Shown piece by piece: positions 1 through 7,986 of a DNA stretch of 64,000 nt. A program made the translations under genes and the position numbers. The DNA lies in the NCBI RefSeq assembly GCF_000279145.1, contig NC_018178.1:186001-250000 (forward strand), written 5' to 3'. This DNA comes from Melioribacter roseus P3M-2 (GTDB taxonomy: Bacteria; Bacteroidota; Ignavibacteria; Ignavibacteriales; Melioribacteraceae). The first letter of the stretch is position 1, and each line of letters opens with the position of its first letter. The notes beneath the pieces are model-generated. The model saw nothing but the letters and a program-made list of their open reading frames with translations, searched no databases and was not told the DNA's origin.

Positions 1-20
1 ATATAATAACTCTCAAAATA

Positions 21-671
21 CTAATCATTATTGCTTGCCTCCGGTTTGAAGTACTCTATAAAACCCCTGTCTTCTCTGAATATCTGTTCGTAGAGTTCGT
101 CGAAATCTTTTTTGTTATTAACAAAATCGATTTCCGATGTATTGACAATAAGAAGAGGAGTTTGACTGTATTTGAAAAAGAAATTATTGTATGCTTCCGC
201 TAATTCCACGATGTATGCCCGGGTCAGGTGCTTTTCCATAGGCCTGGCGCGCTTTTTAATATTGTGCATCAGCCTGTCGATACTCGCCTGCAGAAAAATT
301 ACCAAATCCGGCTTGGGAATATCGCGCTCCAATAACGGAAAGATCGACTCGTAGAGTTTTAGCTCCTCGCCTTGCAAATTGAGATATGCAAATATCTTGT
401 CTTTGTCGAAGATGTAATCGGATACGATATAACGGGCAAACAAATCCTGTTGATTTAGCTGCTGTTGCTGTTTGTAACGATTCACAAGAAAAAACATTTG
501 AGTCTGGAACGCATATCGATGTCGGTCTTCGTAGAATTTTTCGAGGAAGGGATTTTCCTGGAATTCTTCGAGAATCAGATTGGCGTCGAGTTTTTCGGCA
601 AGCATTTTTGCCAATGTGGTTTTGCCAGCCCCGATAACGCCTTCGATTGCTATATATCTGATATCCTGCAC
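21..671 (-). CDS. deoxynucleoside kinase (dAK/dGK type)
   Basis: This 216-residue protein probably phosphorylates deoxyadenosine or deoxyguanosine in nucleoside salvage. A P-loop, GVIGAGKTT, lies at residues 11-19, a DYIFDK segment near residue 86 sits where the family has its substrate-binding acidic residue, and the arginine-rich lid RARPMEK lies near 141-147. The length is normal for the bacterial dNK family. The start is GTG at 671, with an AAGG about ten bases upstream. It is the last gene of a run pgeF-eamA-folB-folK-dnk and lies 11 bases after folK. Base specificity cannot be read from the sequence. Confidence 0.88.
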   Translation of the reverse strand: MQDIRYIAIEGVIGAGKTTLAKMLAEKLDANLILEEFQENPFLEKFYEDRHRYAFQTQMFFLVNRYKQQQQLNQQDLFARYIVSDYIFDKDKIFAYLNLQGEELKLYESIFPLLERDIPKPDLVIFLQASIDRLMHNIKKRARPMEKHLTRAYIVELAEAYNNFFFKYSQTPLLIVNTSEIDFVNNKKDFDELYEQIFREDRGFIEYFKPEASNND

Positions 672-682
672 CGTTGAGCGCC

Positions 683-1186
683 TTATATTAAAGTTGAATC
701 GAGTTTACCGATAATATATCGATCGAGATCGGAGAAATCAATTTCCCTCAGTTTTTTCTTTTGACCCGGCGGAACGTAATCCGGCGCAATTTCCAATAAC
801 GGAACTATCACAAAATCCCTTTTGAAAACTTCCGGGTGAGGAATAATAATGTCGCCCGTGTCATAAACCAACGTGTTGAGGAAAAGAATGTCGAGGTCGA
901 TTTCGCGCGGACCCCATTTTACGTCGTCTTCCTTTCTACCCAAATCCTTTTCGATATTTTTCAAGAATTCAAACAAACCGATTACACCGAGACCCGTGTC
1001 GATTTCGATTACAGCGTTATAAAAATTCTCCTGGTTCGGATTTCCGTACGGCTTACTTTCGTATACCGAAGAGACGGCAAGCACTTTACAACTTTCGTGC
1101 TCTTTGATTTTTTTAACGGCTTCCCTCAAAGACTGAAGACGATTGCCTTTGTTCGAGCCGAGACCGATATAGATATTATCTACCAT
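683..1186 (-). CDS. folK: 2-amino-4-hydroxy-6-hydroxymethyldihydropteridine diphosphokinase
   Basis: FolK transfers pyrophosphate from ATP to 6-hydroxymethyl-dihydropterin, the step before dihydropteroate synthase in folate synthesis. The family hallmarks are visible: GLGSNKGNR at residues 8-16, NFYNAVIE near 54-61 and GPREIDLDI at 92-100, which carries the metal-binding aspartates. The 167-residue length is typical. Its start overlaps the end of folB by 11 bases, so the two consecutive pathway steps are probably translationally coupled. Confidence 0.95.
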   Translation of the reverse strand: MVDNIYIGLGSNKGNRLQSLREAVKKIKEHESCKVLAVSSVYESKPYGNPNQENFYNAVIEIDTGLGVIGLFEFLKNIEKDLGRKEDDVKWGPREIDLDILFLNTLVYDTGDIIIPHPEVFKRDFVIVPLLEIAPDYVPPGQKKKLREIDFSDLDRYIIGKLDSTLI

Positions 1187-1544
1187 TTTCTTTAATTACC
1201 TCCGCTTCGACATAATCGATTACTCCGCCGACCGGAACGTGATGCTTCCTTACGCGTACTGCAATTTTCTTGATTGAAGGATATTTTTCCAATAATCCGT
1301 CGGCAATTATTGTAGCCAAAGTTTCAATCAAATATAATTTTTTTTGATGAACGAGACTATTGATGTATTTATATACTTCGTCGTAATTAATAGTAAGTTT
1401 CAAGTCGTCTTTTGCCGCGGCTTCCGAAAAATCGGTATAAATATCGACGTCGGCTTCGAATTTTCCGCCGATATTCTGTTCTTCCTTCAAAGCGCCGTGA
1501 TAAGCATAGAAAACAGCGTTTCTTAATCGAATTATATTCGTCAT
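1176..1544 (-). CDS. folB: dihydroneopterin aldolase
   Basis: FolB cleaves 7,8-dihydroneopterin to 6-hydroxymethyl-dihydropterin and glycolaldehyde, feeding FolK. The protein has 122 residues, the normal size for this octameric enzyme. It shows the N-terminal IRLRNAVFYAYHG strand, the conserved Tyr in NYDEVY near residue 54, the catalytic-region Glu in LIETLA near 74 and a Lys in the RKHHVPVGG segment near 99. It overlaps the upstream eamA gene by four bases and the downstream folK by 11. Confidence 0.93.
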   Translation of the reverse strand: MTNIIRLRNAVFYAYHGALKEEQNIGGKFEADVDIYTDFSEAAAKDDLKLTINYDEVYKYINSLVHQKKLYLIETLATIIADGLLEKYPSIKKIAVRVRKHHVPVGGVIDYVEAEVIKENGR

Positions 1545-2455
1545 ATATTCACTCGGCTCCTCCGCATATGAAAATATTTAATTAACCCTTTAAAATTAGC
1601 AAATAATATACCGATAAGCACTAAAGAACTTCCCATAATTACTCTTTGTGAAAAATATTCGTCGAGGATCAACCACCCGAGAACAACGGCAATAATCGGC
1701 GTAATAAATGCGCTCAACGAAAGAATTACAACGTTCATTCTTTTCAGAAGCCAATAATAAGTTGTAAAAGTTACTACCGTTCCGAAGAAAGCAAGATATA
1801 GAATAGAGCCCACCGATTTAGCGTCGAAAATCCAGCGCGACGGAGTTTCAAATATAAACGCAATCGGAATCAATACGATTCCTGCAATTAACAGCGGTAG
1901 AAAATTCATCGACAGCGGATGCAGATGACCACCGTGTTTTTTCATCGCTACGGCTATAAAAGCCTGCATCATAGAACTTACGAGCACGGCTATCATTCCC
2001 CACAAATAATTTGTGATTTCGATATGGATATTTTCCGAAAAAATTATCACGATTCCGGCGAATCCCAGAGCTACGCCCGCCAGCTGACTCAAACCGACGC
2101 GGTTTTGCGGCATCATTAATCGCGAAAAGATTATCACGCCGAAAGGCATTATCGCAAACAATATCGAAGCAAGCCCGGAGGGTATGAACTGTTCAGCCCA
2201 GTAAACCAATCCGAACGGTATTATAAATGAAAAGAACGCCAGCATCAAATAAATTTTGACTGACTTTTTATCGACCTGTAATTCTACATCGTTGAATTTC
2301 ATCAAAAAATAAATAAAACCGGACGCCAACAGGAATCGTATGCCCACCGAAATAATCGGGTCGATTGAATCGAGCCCCAGACGTATTGCCAGCCAGGTAG
2401 ACCCCCAAATAATACAAATAAGAATATAACCGCCTGCCACTTTTAATTTTTCCAA
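1541..2455 (-). CDS. EamA/DMT-family permease
   Basis: This 304-residue protein has about ten hydrophobic segments arranged as two EamA repeats (the first after IIWGSTWLAIRLG near residue 15, the second from about residue 150). This is the layout of drug/metabolite transporters such as RhaT/YdcZ relatives. The substrate is unknown; its place beside folate genes is not enough to assign one. The start is TTG at 2455, supported by an AAGGAG six bases upstream that overlaps the end of pgeF. It overlaps folB by four bases. Confidence 0.85.
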   Translation of the reverse strand: MEKLKVAGGYILICIIWGSTWLAIRLGLDSIDPIISVGIRFLLASGFIYFLMKFNDVELQVDKKSVKIYLMLAFFSFIIPFGLVYWAEQFIPSGLASILFAIMPFGVIIFSRLMMPQNRVGLSQLAGVALGFAGIVIIFSENIHIEITNYLWGMIAVLVSSMMQAFIAVAMKKHGGHLHPLSMNFLPLLIAGIVLIPIAFIFETPSRWIFDAKSVGSILYLAFFGTVVTFTTYYWLLKRMNVVILSLSAFITPIIAVVLGWLILDEYFSQRVIMGSSLVLIGILFANFKGLIKYFHMRRSRVNI

Positions 2456-2458
2456 ATC

Positions 2459-3196
2459 TTACTCCTTCATATAAATTACTCCGAGCGCTCTGCCCGAAAG
2501 TTTACCGTCCCTGCGGTAAGAGTGAAGTAATTCTTTTTCCTTGTATGTACATCCCTCATAAATTTCGACATTCGAATCCGGAACGCCAAAATCGTACAAA
2601 ACGTCGATACATACGCTCCGTAAATCCAGATAATATTTCCCGTTGATTACCGATAAATATTTTTCTTTGAATTGCGAAGCTACATCCGGTCCGACTTCAT
2701 AATTTTCTTTAGATATCGAGGGACCTAAGTAGACAAACAAAGAATCGACGGAGGAGTTAAAATTGCTTACCAAAAAATCGAGCGTTTTGCCCAGAATGTT
2801 CGACTTTGTGCCACGCCAGCCCGAATGCGCTCCTGCGATCAGATTATTCTTTTTATCGTACAAAAAAATCGGGATACAGTCCGCGGAGGAAATAGCAAGG
2901 GCAACGCCCGGCTCGGTTGTAATCATCGCGTCGGACTCTCCTGCAAAGCCGCCTTTGCGAACAACTTTAATAATATCCGAATGGATTTGTTTTTGATAAG
3001 CTACTTTTTCGGACTCGATTCCAAGATATCCGAAAAACGCTTTCCGGTTTTCTTTGACTCTATACTCATCGTCTCCAACGTTATACGACATATTAAAATA
3101 ATACGGATCTCCTCTGTCGAGCCCTATCTTAGTCGAAAATCCGAAAACGAGATTTTCAAATTGCCGAAACAACTTACTTTGAATTATTTTTATCAT
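2459..3196 (-). CDS. pgeF: YfiH/PgeF-family purine nucleoside phosphorylase (laccase-domain protein)
   Basis: The 245-residue protein matches the YfiH/DUF152 family, once called polyphenol oxidase and now known as zinc-dependent purine nucleoside phosphorylase/deaminases. The three metal ligands are visible: H72 in KQIHSD, C107 in SADCIPI and H124 in GAHSGWRGT. It is first in the run leading to the folate genes and nucleoside kinase, which fits a nucleoside-salvage role. Its 5' end faces the divergent cytochrome gene across a 156-base promoter region. Confidence 0.9.
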   Translation of the reverse strand: MIKIIQSKLFRQFENLVFGFSTKIGLDRGDPYYFNMSYNVGDDEYRVKENRKAFFGYLGIESEKVAYQKQIHSDIIKVVRKGGFAGESDAMITTEPGVALAISSADCIPIFLYDKKNNLIAGAHSGWRGTKSNILGKTLDFLVSNFNSSVDSLFVYLGPSISKENYEVGPDVASQFKEKYLSVINGKYYLDLRSVCIDVLYDFGVPDSNVEIYEGCTYKEKELLHSYRRDGKLSGRALGVIYMKE

Positions 3197-3283
3197 AAAT
3201 CCGCTTATGAAAATCCATAGAAATGTAAAAATAAAATTAACGCCGGAATTATCAAGAACAAAATTTAGATAAAAAAATAATTC

Positions 3284-3312
3284 TTGACACTTGTAAAGTC
3301 GATAACTAAATT
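3284..3312 (+). promoter_or_regulatory. candidate promoter of the cytochrome gene
   Basis: A perfect TTGACA (3284-3289), a 17-base spacer and TAAATT (3307-3312) lie 41 bases before the cytochrome start. A strong GGAGGG ribosome site is at 3343-3348, four bases before the ATG. It reads into the only plus-strand operon of the left half. Confidence 0.6.
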
Positions 3313-3352
3313 AAACAGGAGATTTACCTCTCATTAAAATCCGGAGGGTAGT

Positions 3353-4675
3353 ATGAAAAAACTAATATTCTTTTTTATAATCTGCGGTATAATTACGGCT
3401 CAACCCGAGCAAGGGAAATTTTCTTATAAAGATTTTAAGAAGCCCGAATTTTGCCGTTCCTGTCACAACGATTTTTATCAACAGTGGAAACAGGCAATGA
3501 TGTCCCAGGCATATACACACGAATGGGATGAAATAGAATACTTCAAATTGGCTGTGCCGCACGCGGAAAAAGACGAAAAAGTGGCGGAAGTAAAAGCGGG
3601 TTGCAACGGCTGCCATTCTCCAATCGCATATGTTTCGGGTGATACTCCGCCCCCTTTGCCCAAAATGAATTCGCGCGCCAACGAATCGGTCTCGTGCGAC
3701 GTTTGTCACAGTATCAAAGGCTATTCCGGAGACGTGCCGTATAATTTCAATTATATAATGGAGCCGGGTAAAACCAAATTTACGTCAAGAAAAAATAGAG
3801 TTGATTCTCCCGTTCACGAAATTGTAGTAACGGAACTTCATAAGAGCGGCGATTTTTGCGGCATCTGCCACAACGAAAAAAGTCCTTACGGAGTATGGGT
3901 AAAATCAACTCATCTGGAATGGAAGGAAGGACCGTATTCGAAAGAAGGAGTTCAATGCCAGGATTGTCATATGACAAAAGGCGAAATGAAAACCGCATCG
4001 ATGGGACCCGCATATAAAGACGCCAAGCTTCATCTGTTTCACGGCGCGCACGACCCCGGCAAAGTGCGAGGCGTTATTGAGCTGCGTATAAATCCGGACA
4101 TGCGCCAAGCCGAGCCCGGGGAAACCGTAAAATTTACGCTCGCCCTTTTCAATCAAAAAACGGGACATAAATTTCCCACAGGGTCGGTCGAAGATCGAAT
4201 CGTATGGCTGCATGTGGAAGCAGTCGATGCCAACGGAAAAGTTTATCACCTGCCCGTCGATAAAAAAGGATTCGAAGGAGAAGAGTATACAATAGCAAGT
4301 AAAGAACTCGCTTATCAGGATATGGGAATTGCGCTCGGCAATCCGGATTTCAAAGGAGTCGAACGCGACGGTGTGCCCGAAGGCGACAGAATTTTCAGAA
4401 TGCCTTACTTCGATCCTCAGGGCAGAATGACTATTCAACAATGGAACACTGCGTCTTTAGGCGTCGATTACAGAATCGGTCCGCGCGAAACCAAATTGGA
4501 AACGTTCACTTTTCACATACCGGACGACATGCCGCCGGGCAAACTCAAAGTGACCGCCGTTTTAAATTATCAGTTGTTGGTTAAACCGGTAGCCGATTTT
4601 CTCGGGGTTCCGGAAGAAGAATCGAGAATTGTAGAAGTTAACAGGCACTCGACCGAAATCGAAATTTTACCATAA
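3353..4675 (+). CDS. pentahaem c-type cytochrome (cytochrome c554-like N-terminal region)
   Basis: This 440-residue exported protein begins with a Sec signal (hydrophobic residues 3-16). It carries five CxxCH haem-binding motifs, at residues 34-38, 84-88, 115-119, 169-173 and 202-206. The haem part resembles the cytochrome c554/multihaem c family. The remaining half (about 230-440) is haem-free and beta-rich, with a GHKFPTGSVEDR segment near 275-286. It probably shuttles electrons in the periplasm or at the outer membrane. It is followed after 18 bases by a haem-bearing barrel protein, so the two probably act together. The donor and final acceptor are unknown. Confidence 0.85.
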   Translation: MKKLIFFFIICGIITAQPEQGKFSYKDFKKPEFCRSCHNDFYQQWKQAMMSQAYTHEWDEIEYFKLAVPHAEKDEKVAEVKAGCNGCHSPIAYVSGDTPPPLPKMNSRANESVSCDVCHSIKGYSGDVPYNFNYIMEPGKTKFTSRKNRVDSPVHEIVVTELHKSGDFCGICHNEKSPYGVWVKSTHLEWKEGPYSKEGVQCQDCHMTKGEMKTASMGPAYKDAKLHLFHGAHDPGKVRGVIELRINPDMRQAEPGETVKFTLALFNQKTGHKFPTGSVEDRIVWLHVEAVDANGKVYHLPVDKKGFEGEEYTIASKELAYQDMGIALGNPDFKGVERDGVPEGDRIFRMPYFDPQGRMTIQQWNTASLGVDYRIGPRETKLETFTFHIPDDMPPGKLKVTAVLNYQLLVKPVADFLGVPEEESRIVEVNRHSTEIEILP

Positions 4676-4693
4676 CAAAACGCGGGCAATAAA

Positions 4694-5854
4694 ATGAAAA
4701 AATTAATACTCTTATTCGTCCTTATTCTTTTTTCGGCTGAATTCATTTACGGCATACCTGCTTTTGCCAGAAAATACAGAATGAGCTGTCAAACTTGCCA
4801 CGCTCCTTTTCCTAAATTGAAACCTTACGGAGACGAATTTGCAGGCAACGGTTTCAGATTATCCGATCAGGAAGCGCCGCGATATTACATTAACACAGGC
4901 GACGACGATCTATCCCTTATCAGAGAACTGCCGCTTGCAGTTCGTCTTGAAGGCTACACAACTTACAATATGAACAATTCTGACAAATTTGACTTTACAG
5001 CTCCGTATATCTTAAAATTACTTTCGGGAGGCGAACTGTCGAATAAGATTTCATATTATTTCTATTTCTTTTTCAGCGAAAGAGGCGAAGTGGCAGGCAT
5101 CGAAGATGCTTTTCTTATGTATAACGACCTGTTCGGATACGACCTCGATATTTATTTGGGTCAATTCCAGGTGTCCGACCCGCTGTTTAAAAGAGAGTTG
5201 AGACTTACGCTCGAAGACTATTCGATCTACAAAGCCAAACCGGGATATGCCAAAGCCGCCTTAACTTACGACAGAGGATTAATGATAACGTACGGCGCTC
5301 CAAGCGGAACTGATATCATCCTGGAGATACTCAATGGCAACGGAATCGGGGAAGCAAATAATCTGAAAATATTCGACGACGACAAATATAAAAACGTTTT
5401 GTTGAGAATATCACAGGACGTAAACGATAATCTAAGACTCGGAGCATTCGGTTATTACGGAAACGACGAAATAGAAGACGATTTCGGATATAATTTTACA
5501 AACGAATTCTATTCGTGGGGAACCGATTTGACTTTGTCGTATGAAAATATGTGGGAATTTAATCTTCAGTATCTCTACCGTAACGACAAACAGGCTACCT
5601 ATTTTAACAACGACGTCGAGACCCAAGGCGGCTTGGCGGAACTGATCTTCAGTCCGGAAGGAGACGAAAGCAAATGGTACGGAGTCGCTTTGTTCAACTG
5701 GGTCGATTCCGAATGGAAGCCTCTCGACTATAAAACCGCCACCATCGGCGTCGGTCATCTGTTAAATCGAAATATCAGGTTAATAAGCGAATGCACATAC
5801 AACATTAAAGATGAATTTGCCCAATTTAGCCTAGGTATAATTTCGGCGTTTTGA
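4694..5854 (+). CDS. outer-membrane beta-barrel-like protein with N-terminal CxxCH haem motif
   Basis: The 386-residue protein has a signal peptide (residues 1-20), then one haem motif, CQTCH, at residues 32-36. The rest (about 75-386) alternates hydrophobic and polar residues in short strands rich in Tyr, Phe and Gly. It ends in Phe, the usual terminal residue of outer-membrane barrels. I infer a porin-like protein with a covalent haem near its periplasmic end, paired with the upstream pentahaem cytochrome. I do not recognise a named family. A perfect hairpin terminator follows the stop codon. Confidence 0.7.
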   Translation: MKKLILLFVLILFSAEFIYGIPAFARKYRMSCQTCHAPFPKLKPYGDEFAGNGFRLSDQEAPRYYINTGDDDLSLIRELPLAVRLEGYTTYNMNNSDKFDFTAPYILKLLSGGELSNKISYYFYFFFSERGEVAGIEDAFLMYNDLFGYDLDIYLGQFQVSDPLFKRELRLTLEDYSIYKAKPGYAKAALTYDRGLMITYGAPSGTDIILEILNGNGIGEANNLKIFDDDKYKNVLLRISQDVNDNLRLGAFGYYGNDEIEDDFGYNFTNEFYSWGTDLTLSYENMWEFNLQYLYRNDKQATYFNNDVETQGGLAELIFSPEGDESKWYGVALFNWVDSEWKPLDYKTATIGVGHLLNRNIRLISECTYNIKDEFAQFSLGIISAF

Positions 5855-5856
5855 TC

Positions 5857-5889
5857 AATGAGTTCCCAATAATTTATTGGGAACTCATT
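5857..5889. terminator. bidirectional terminator between convergent genes
   Basis: A 16-base perfect inverted repeat (5857-5872 against 5874-5889, centred on AATAATTTATT) is followed by T-runs on the plus strand. It lies between the stop of the plus-strand barrel gene and overlaps the stop of the minus-strand phosphatidyltransferase gene, so it can serve both. Confidence 0.85.
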
Positions 5890-6550
5890 TTTTTTCTTCG
5901 GCTTTAAGTTTTTGTCCCTCAATTATAACCGTAGCTATATAAATCACAAATAAACCGGCGGCTAATAAAATGGCAGCCGCGTCGATAACGGTTATAATCC
6001 TTCTGCCCCATACAAACGGGAATGCCCCGAAATAATAGAGAACCGTATTCAAAATTATTATAAATACTCTTACTTCGGTTGGCCCGATTTTGTAATATGA
6101 CAATCTGAAAACGCCCTGGATATATGTTCTGATATATACAAGTATCGACATAAGAAAGTAACTGAGAAGCGCCATTAATACAAATTCAAACTGCGCGTAC
6201 GGTGAAAGACCTATTCCGAAGGCAATGAAAATCATACTTATGGAATCGAGCGTGTGATCGATAAAAAAACCGTAACGCGGTCTTTCGATATGACGATAAC
6301 GCGCCAATGTTCCGTCGAGACTGTCGCCGAACCAATTTATTACGAGTCCTAAACTTGCCAACCACAGATAATTTTTATCGTAGTTGGTCATATAATAACT
6401 CCATCCTGTAAGGAAAGAACCGAACAATCCCAATAACGTTAATTTGTCCGGAGTCATAAATTCCGGCATTTTGGACGCGAGCCATTTAAGCGCAGGTCTT
6501 TCGAGCGGGCCCAACAAAATATCATTAATTCTTTCGTGCGGTTTTTGCAT
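5885..6550 (-). CDS. CDP-alcohol phosphatidyltransferase family membrane protein
   Basis: The 221-residue protein has about six membrane segments and the CDP-alcohol phosphotransferase signature. Its pattern is DG-x2-AR, about nine residues, then G-x3-D-x3-D, covering residues 78-102 (starting DGTLAR and ending GFFIDHTLD). The family joins a CDP-linked lipid to an alcohol such as glycerol-3-phosphate, inositol or choline in the inner membrane. The acceptor alcohol cannot be told from the sequence. It stands alone, with its stop inside the shared terminator. Confidence 0.88.
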   Translation of the reverse strand: MQKPHERINDILLGPLERPALKWLASKMPEFMTPDKLTLLGLFGSFLTGWSYYMTNYDKNYLWLASLGLVINWFGDSLDGTLARYRHIERPRYGFFIDHTLDSISMIFIAFGIGLSPYAQFEFVLMALLSYFLMSILVYIRTYIQGVFRLSYYKIGPTEVRVFIIILNTVLYYFGAFPFVWGRRIITVIDAAAILLAAGLFVIYIATVIIEGQKLKAEEKK

Positions 6551-6713
6551 TGCTCTCTTAAAATATTGTGAATTATTAAAAGAAATATAAGAAATACTGA
6601 TAACTTTCCATTATTATCTCTCGAATACATTAGAAAGAATCAATTTATTCGACGTTTAATTTTTGTCTGAATTTTTTATTGAAGCCCTGCTTTTATCATG
6701 GTAACGCCCCAAT
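6551..6713. other. AT-rich spacer with no recognisable gene
   Basis: This stretch upstream of the phosphatidyltransferase is rich in A and T and has no open frame of note. It probably holds the promoter of the minus-strand gene, but no convincing box pair stands out. Confidence 0.5.
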
Positions 6714-6766
6714 TCTTTAAAACAAAAAGGATGATTTCTCATCCTTTTTTAATGGTGGGCAGAGAC
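6714..6766. repeat. copy A of a duplicated terminator plus tRNA-Phe 3' end
   Basis: This 53-base copy closely matches 6808-6862. It contains the same hairpin (AAAGGATGA/TCATCCTTT) and ends with GTGGGCAGAGAC, which equals the 3' end of the tRNA-Phe gene read on the other strand. No complete tRNA follows it; instead a short unrelated hairpin, ACCACG/CGTGGT, is present near 6764-6782. It may be a scar of integration into the tRNA or a tandem duplication. Confidence 0.75.
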
Positions 6767-6807
6767 CACGCCTGCGTCGTGGTAAACTCCATCAAACCGC
6801 TTTCTCT

Positions 6808-6862
6808 TCTTTAAAAACAAAAAAGGATGATTTCTCATCCTTTCTTATTTGTGGGCAGAGAC
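6808..6862. repeat. copy B of the duplicated terminator plus tRNA-Phe 3' end
   Basis: This is the intact copy, in its natural place at the 3' end of tRNA-Phe. It differs from copy A by a few bases in the A-run and in the short linker between hairpin and tRNA end. Confidence 0.75.
6818..6847 (-). terminator. terminator of tRNA-Phe
   Basis: The inverted repeat AAAGGATGA/TCATCCTTT with a short loop, followed on the minus strand by a T-run, lies a few bases after the tRNA-Phe 3' end. A second copy of the same hairpin sits at about 6722-6750. Confidence 0.75.
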
Positions 6863-6924
6863 GGAATCGAACCGCCGACACAAGGATTTTCAGTCCTTTG
6901 CTCTACCGACTGAGCTATCTGCCC
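6852..6924 (-). tRNA. tRNA-Phe (GAA)
   Basis: The 73-base cloverleaf has the acceptor pair GGGCAGA/TCTGCCC, the D-arm sequence AGCTCAGTCGGTAGAGC, a GAA anticodon in the loop CTGAAAA and the T-loop TTCGATT. The discriminator base is A and CCA is not encoded. It lies about 85 bases downstream of argF on the same strand. Confidence 0.95.
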
Positions 6925-7008
6925 AACCTCAAACAGGATAATGCCGTTAAATTGTGGCAACAAATCTATAGAAAAAGAGAAATAAAATCAAAACATTTTC
7001 GCACAAAA

Positions 7009-7941
7009 TTACATAACAAGAGCCATAATTGCTTTTTGTACGTGCAATCTGTTTTCGGCTTCGTCGAACACGACGGAATTAGCCGAATCAATCACTTCAT
7101 CAGTTACTTCATCGCCTCTGTGAGCGGGCAAACAATGCATAAACAAATAGTCGTCTTTTGCATTTTTAACCAACTCGCTGTTGACCTGATATTTTTCAAA
7201 ATGTTTGCGGCGTTCGTTTGCCTCTGCTTCCTGCCCCATGCTTGCCCATACGTCCGTATAAACAATATCGGCGTCTTTAACGGCTTCGACCGGATCGGAA
7301 GTAATAACAATTTTGCTTCCCATATAATCCGCATTCTTTTGGGAGTTATCCACTATTTCCTTTTTGGGCGTATATCCTGACGGCGAAGCTATAGCGATAT
7401 CCATTCCCACTTTCGAACAGCCGTGAAGCAACGAGTGCGCCATATTGTTGCCGTCGCCGATATAAGCGAGCTTCAGCCCCCGCAGTTTTCTTTTCTTTTC
7501 AAGAATCGTAAAAAGATCGGTCAATACCTGGCAGGGATGAAGCAAATCGGTTAAACCGTTGATTACAGGGATATCCGCGTGTTTGGCTAACTCGACAACG
7601 TCGTCGTGAGAAAACGTTCTTATCATAATGCCGTTGAGATATCTCGACAATACCTTAGCCGTATCGTGTATGTTCTCAGATTTACCGAGTTGAAGGTCGG
7701 CCGGACCGAAATAAAGCCCGAGTCCGCCCAACTGGTAGATACCGGTTTCAAAAGATATTCTGGTTCTGGTCGAGCGTTTATGAAAGATCATACCGAGCGT
7801 TTTGCCTTCCAGCAGTCGATGAGGCTCGCCGGTTAATTGCTTTTCCTTCAAAGTTTTCGACAAGTCGAATATTTGATAAATTTCTTCTAATGATAAATCG
7901 TTGATGGAAATTAAATCTTTCCCTTTCATGTTGATTGCCAT
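7009..7941 (-). CDS. argF: ornithine carbamoyltransferase
   Basis: The enzyme makes citrulline from ornithine and carbamoyl phosphate. The 310-residue protein has the carbamoyl-phosphate motif STRTR at residues 57-61, HPCQ at 135-138, the ornithine-binding SMGQE near 238 and HCLPAHRG near 270. These identify true OTC rather than aspartate or the YgeW-type carbamoyltransferases. It follows arcC by 45 bases. Carbamate kinase just upstream could supply its carbamoyl phosphate, or the pair could run in the catabolic direction. No arginine deiminase is in the window. Confidence 0.95.
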   Translation of the reverse strand: MAINMKGKDLISINDLSLEEIYQIFDLSKTLKEKQLTGEPHRLLEGKTLGMIFHKRSTRTRISFETGIYQLGGLGLYFGPADLQLGKSENIHDTAKVLSRYLNGIMIRTFSHDDVVELAKHADIPVINGLTDLLHPCQVLTDLFTILEKKRKLRGLKLAYIGDGNNMAHSLLHGCSKVGMDIAIASPSGYTPKKEIVDNSQKNADYMGSKIVITSDPVEAVKDADIVYTDVWASMGQEAEANERRKHFEKYQVNSELVKNAKDDYLFMHCLPAHRGDEVTDEVIDSANSVVFDEAENRLHVQKAIMALVM

Positions 7942-7986
7942 AAGTCACCTGAAATTTTAATTTAATGCAAAAATAAAAAGATTTGG

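Noticed and set aside
6761-6800. Second, degenerate tRNA after repeat copy A
   Set aside because: Only the acceptor end matches; no T-loop, anticodon or D-arm can be formed, so it is treated as part of a duplication.
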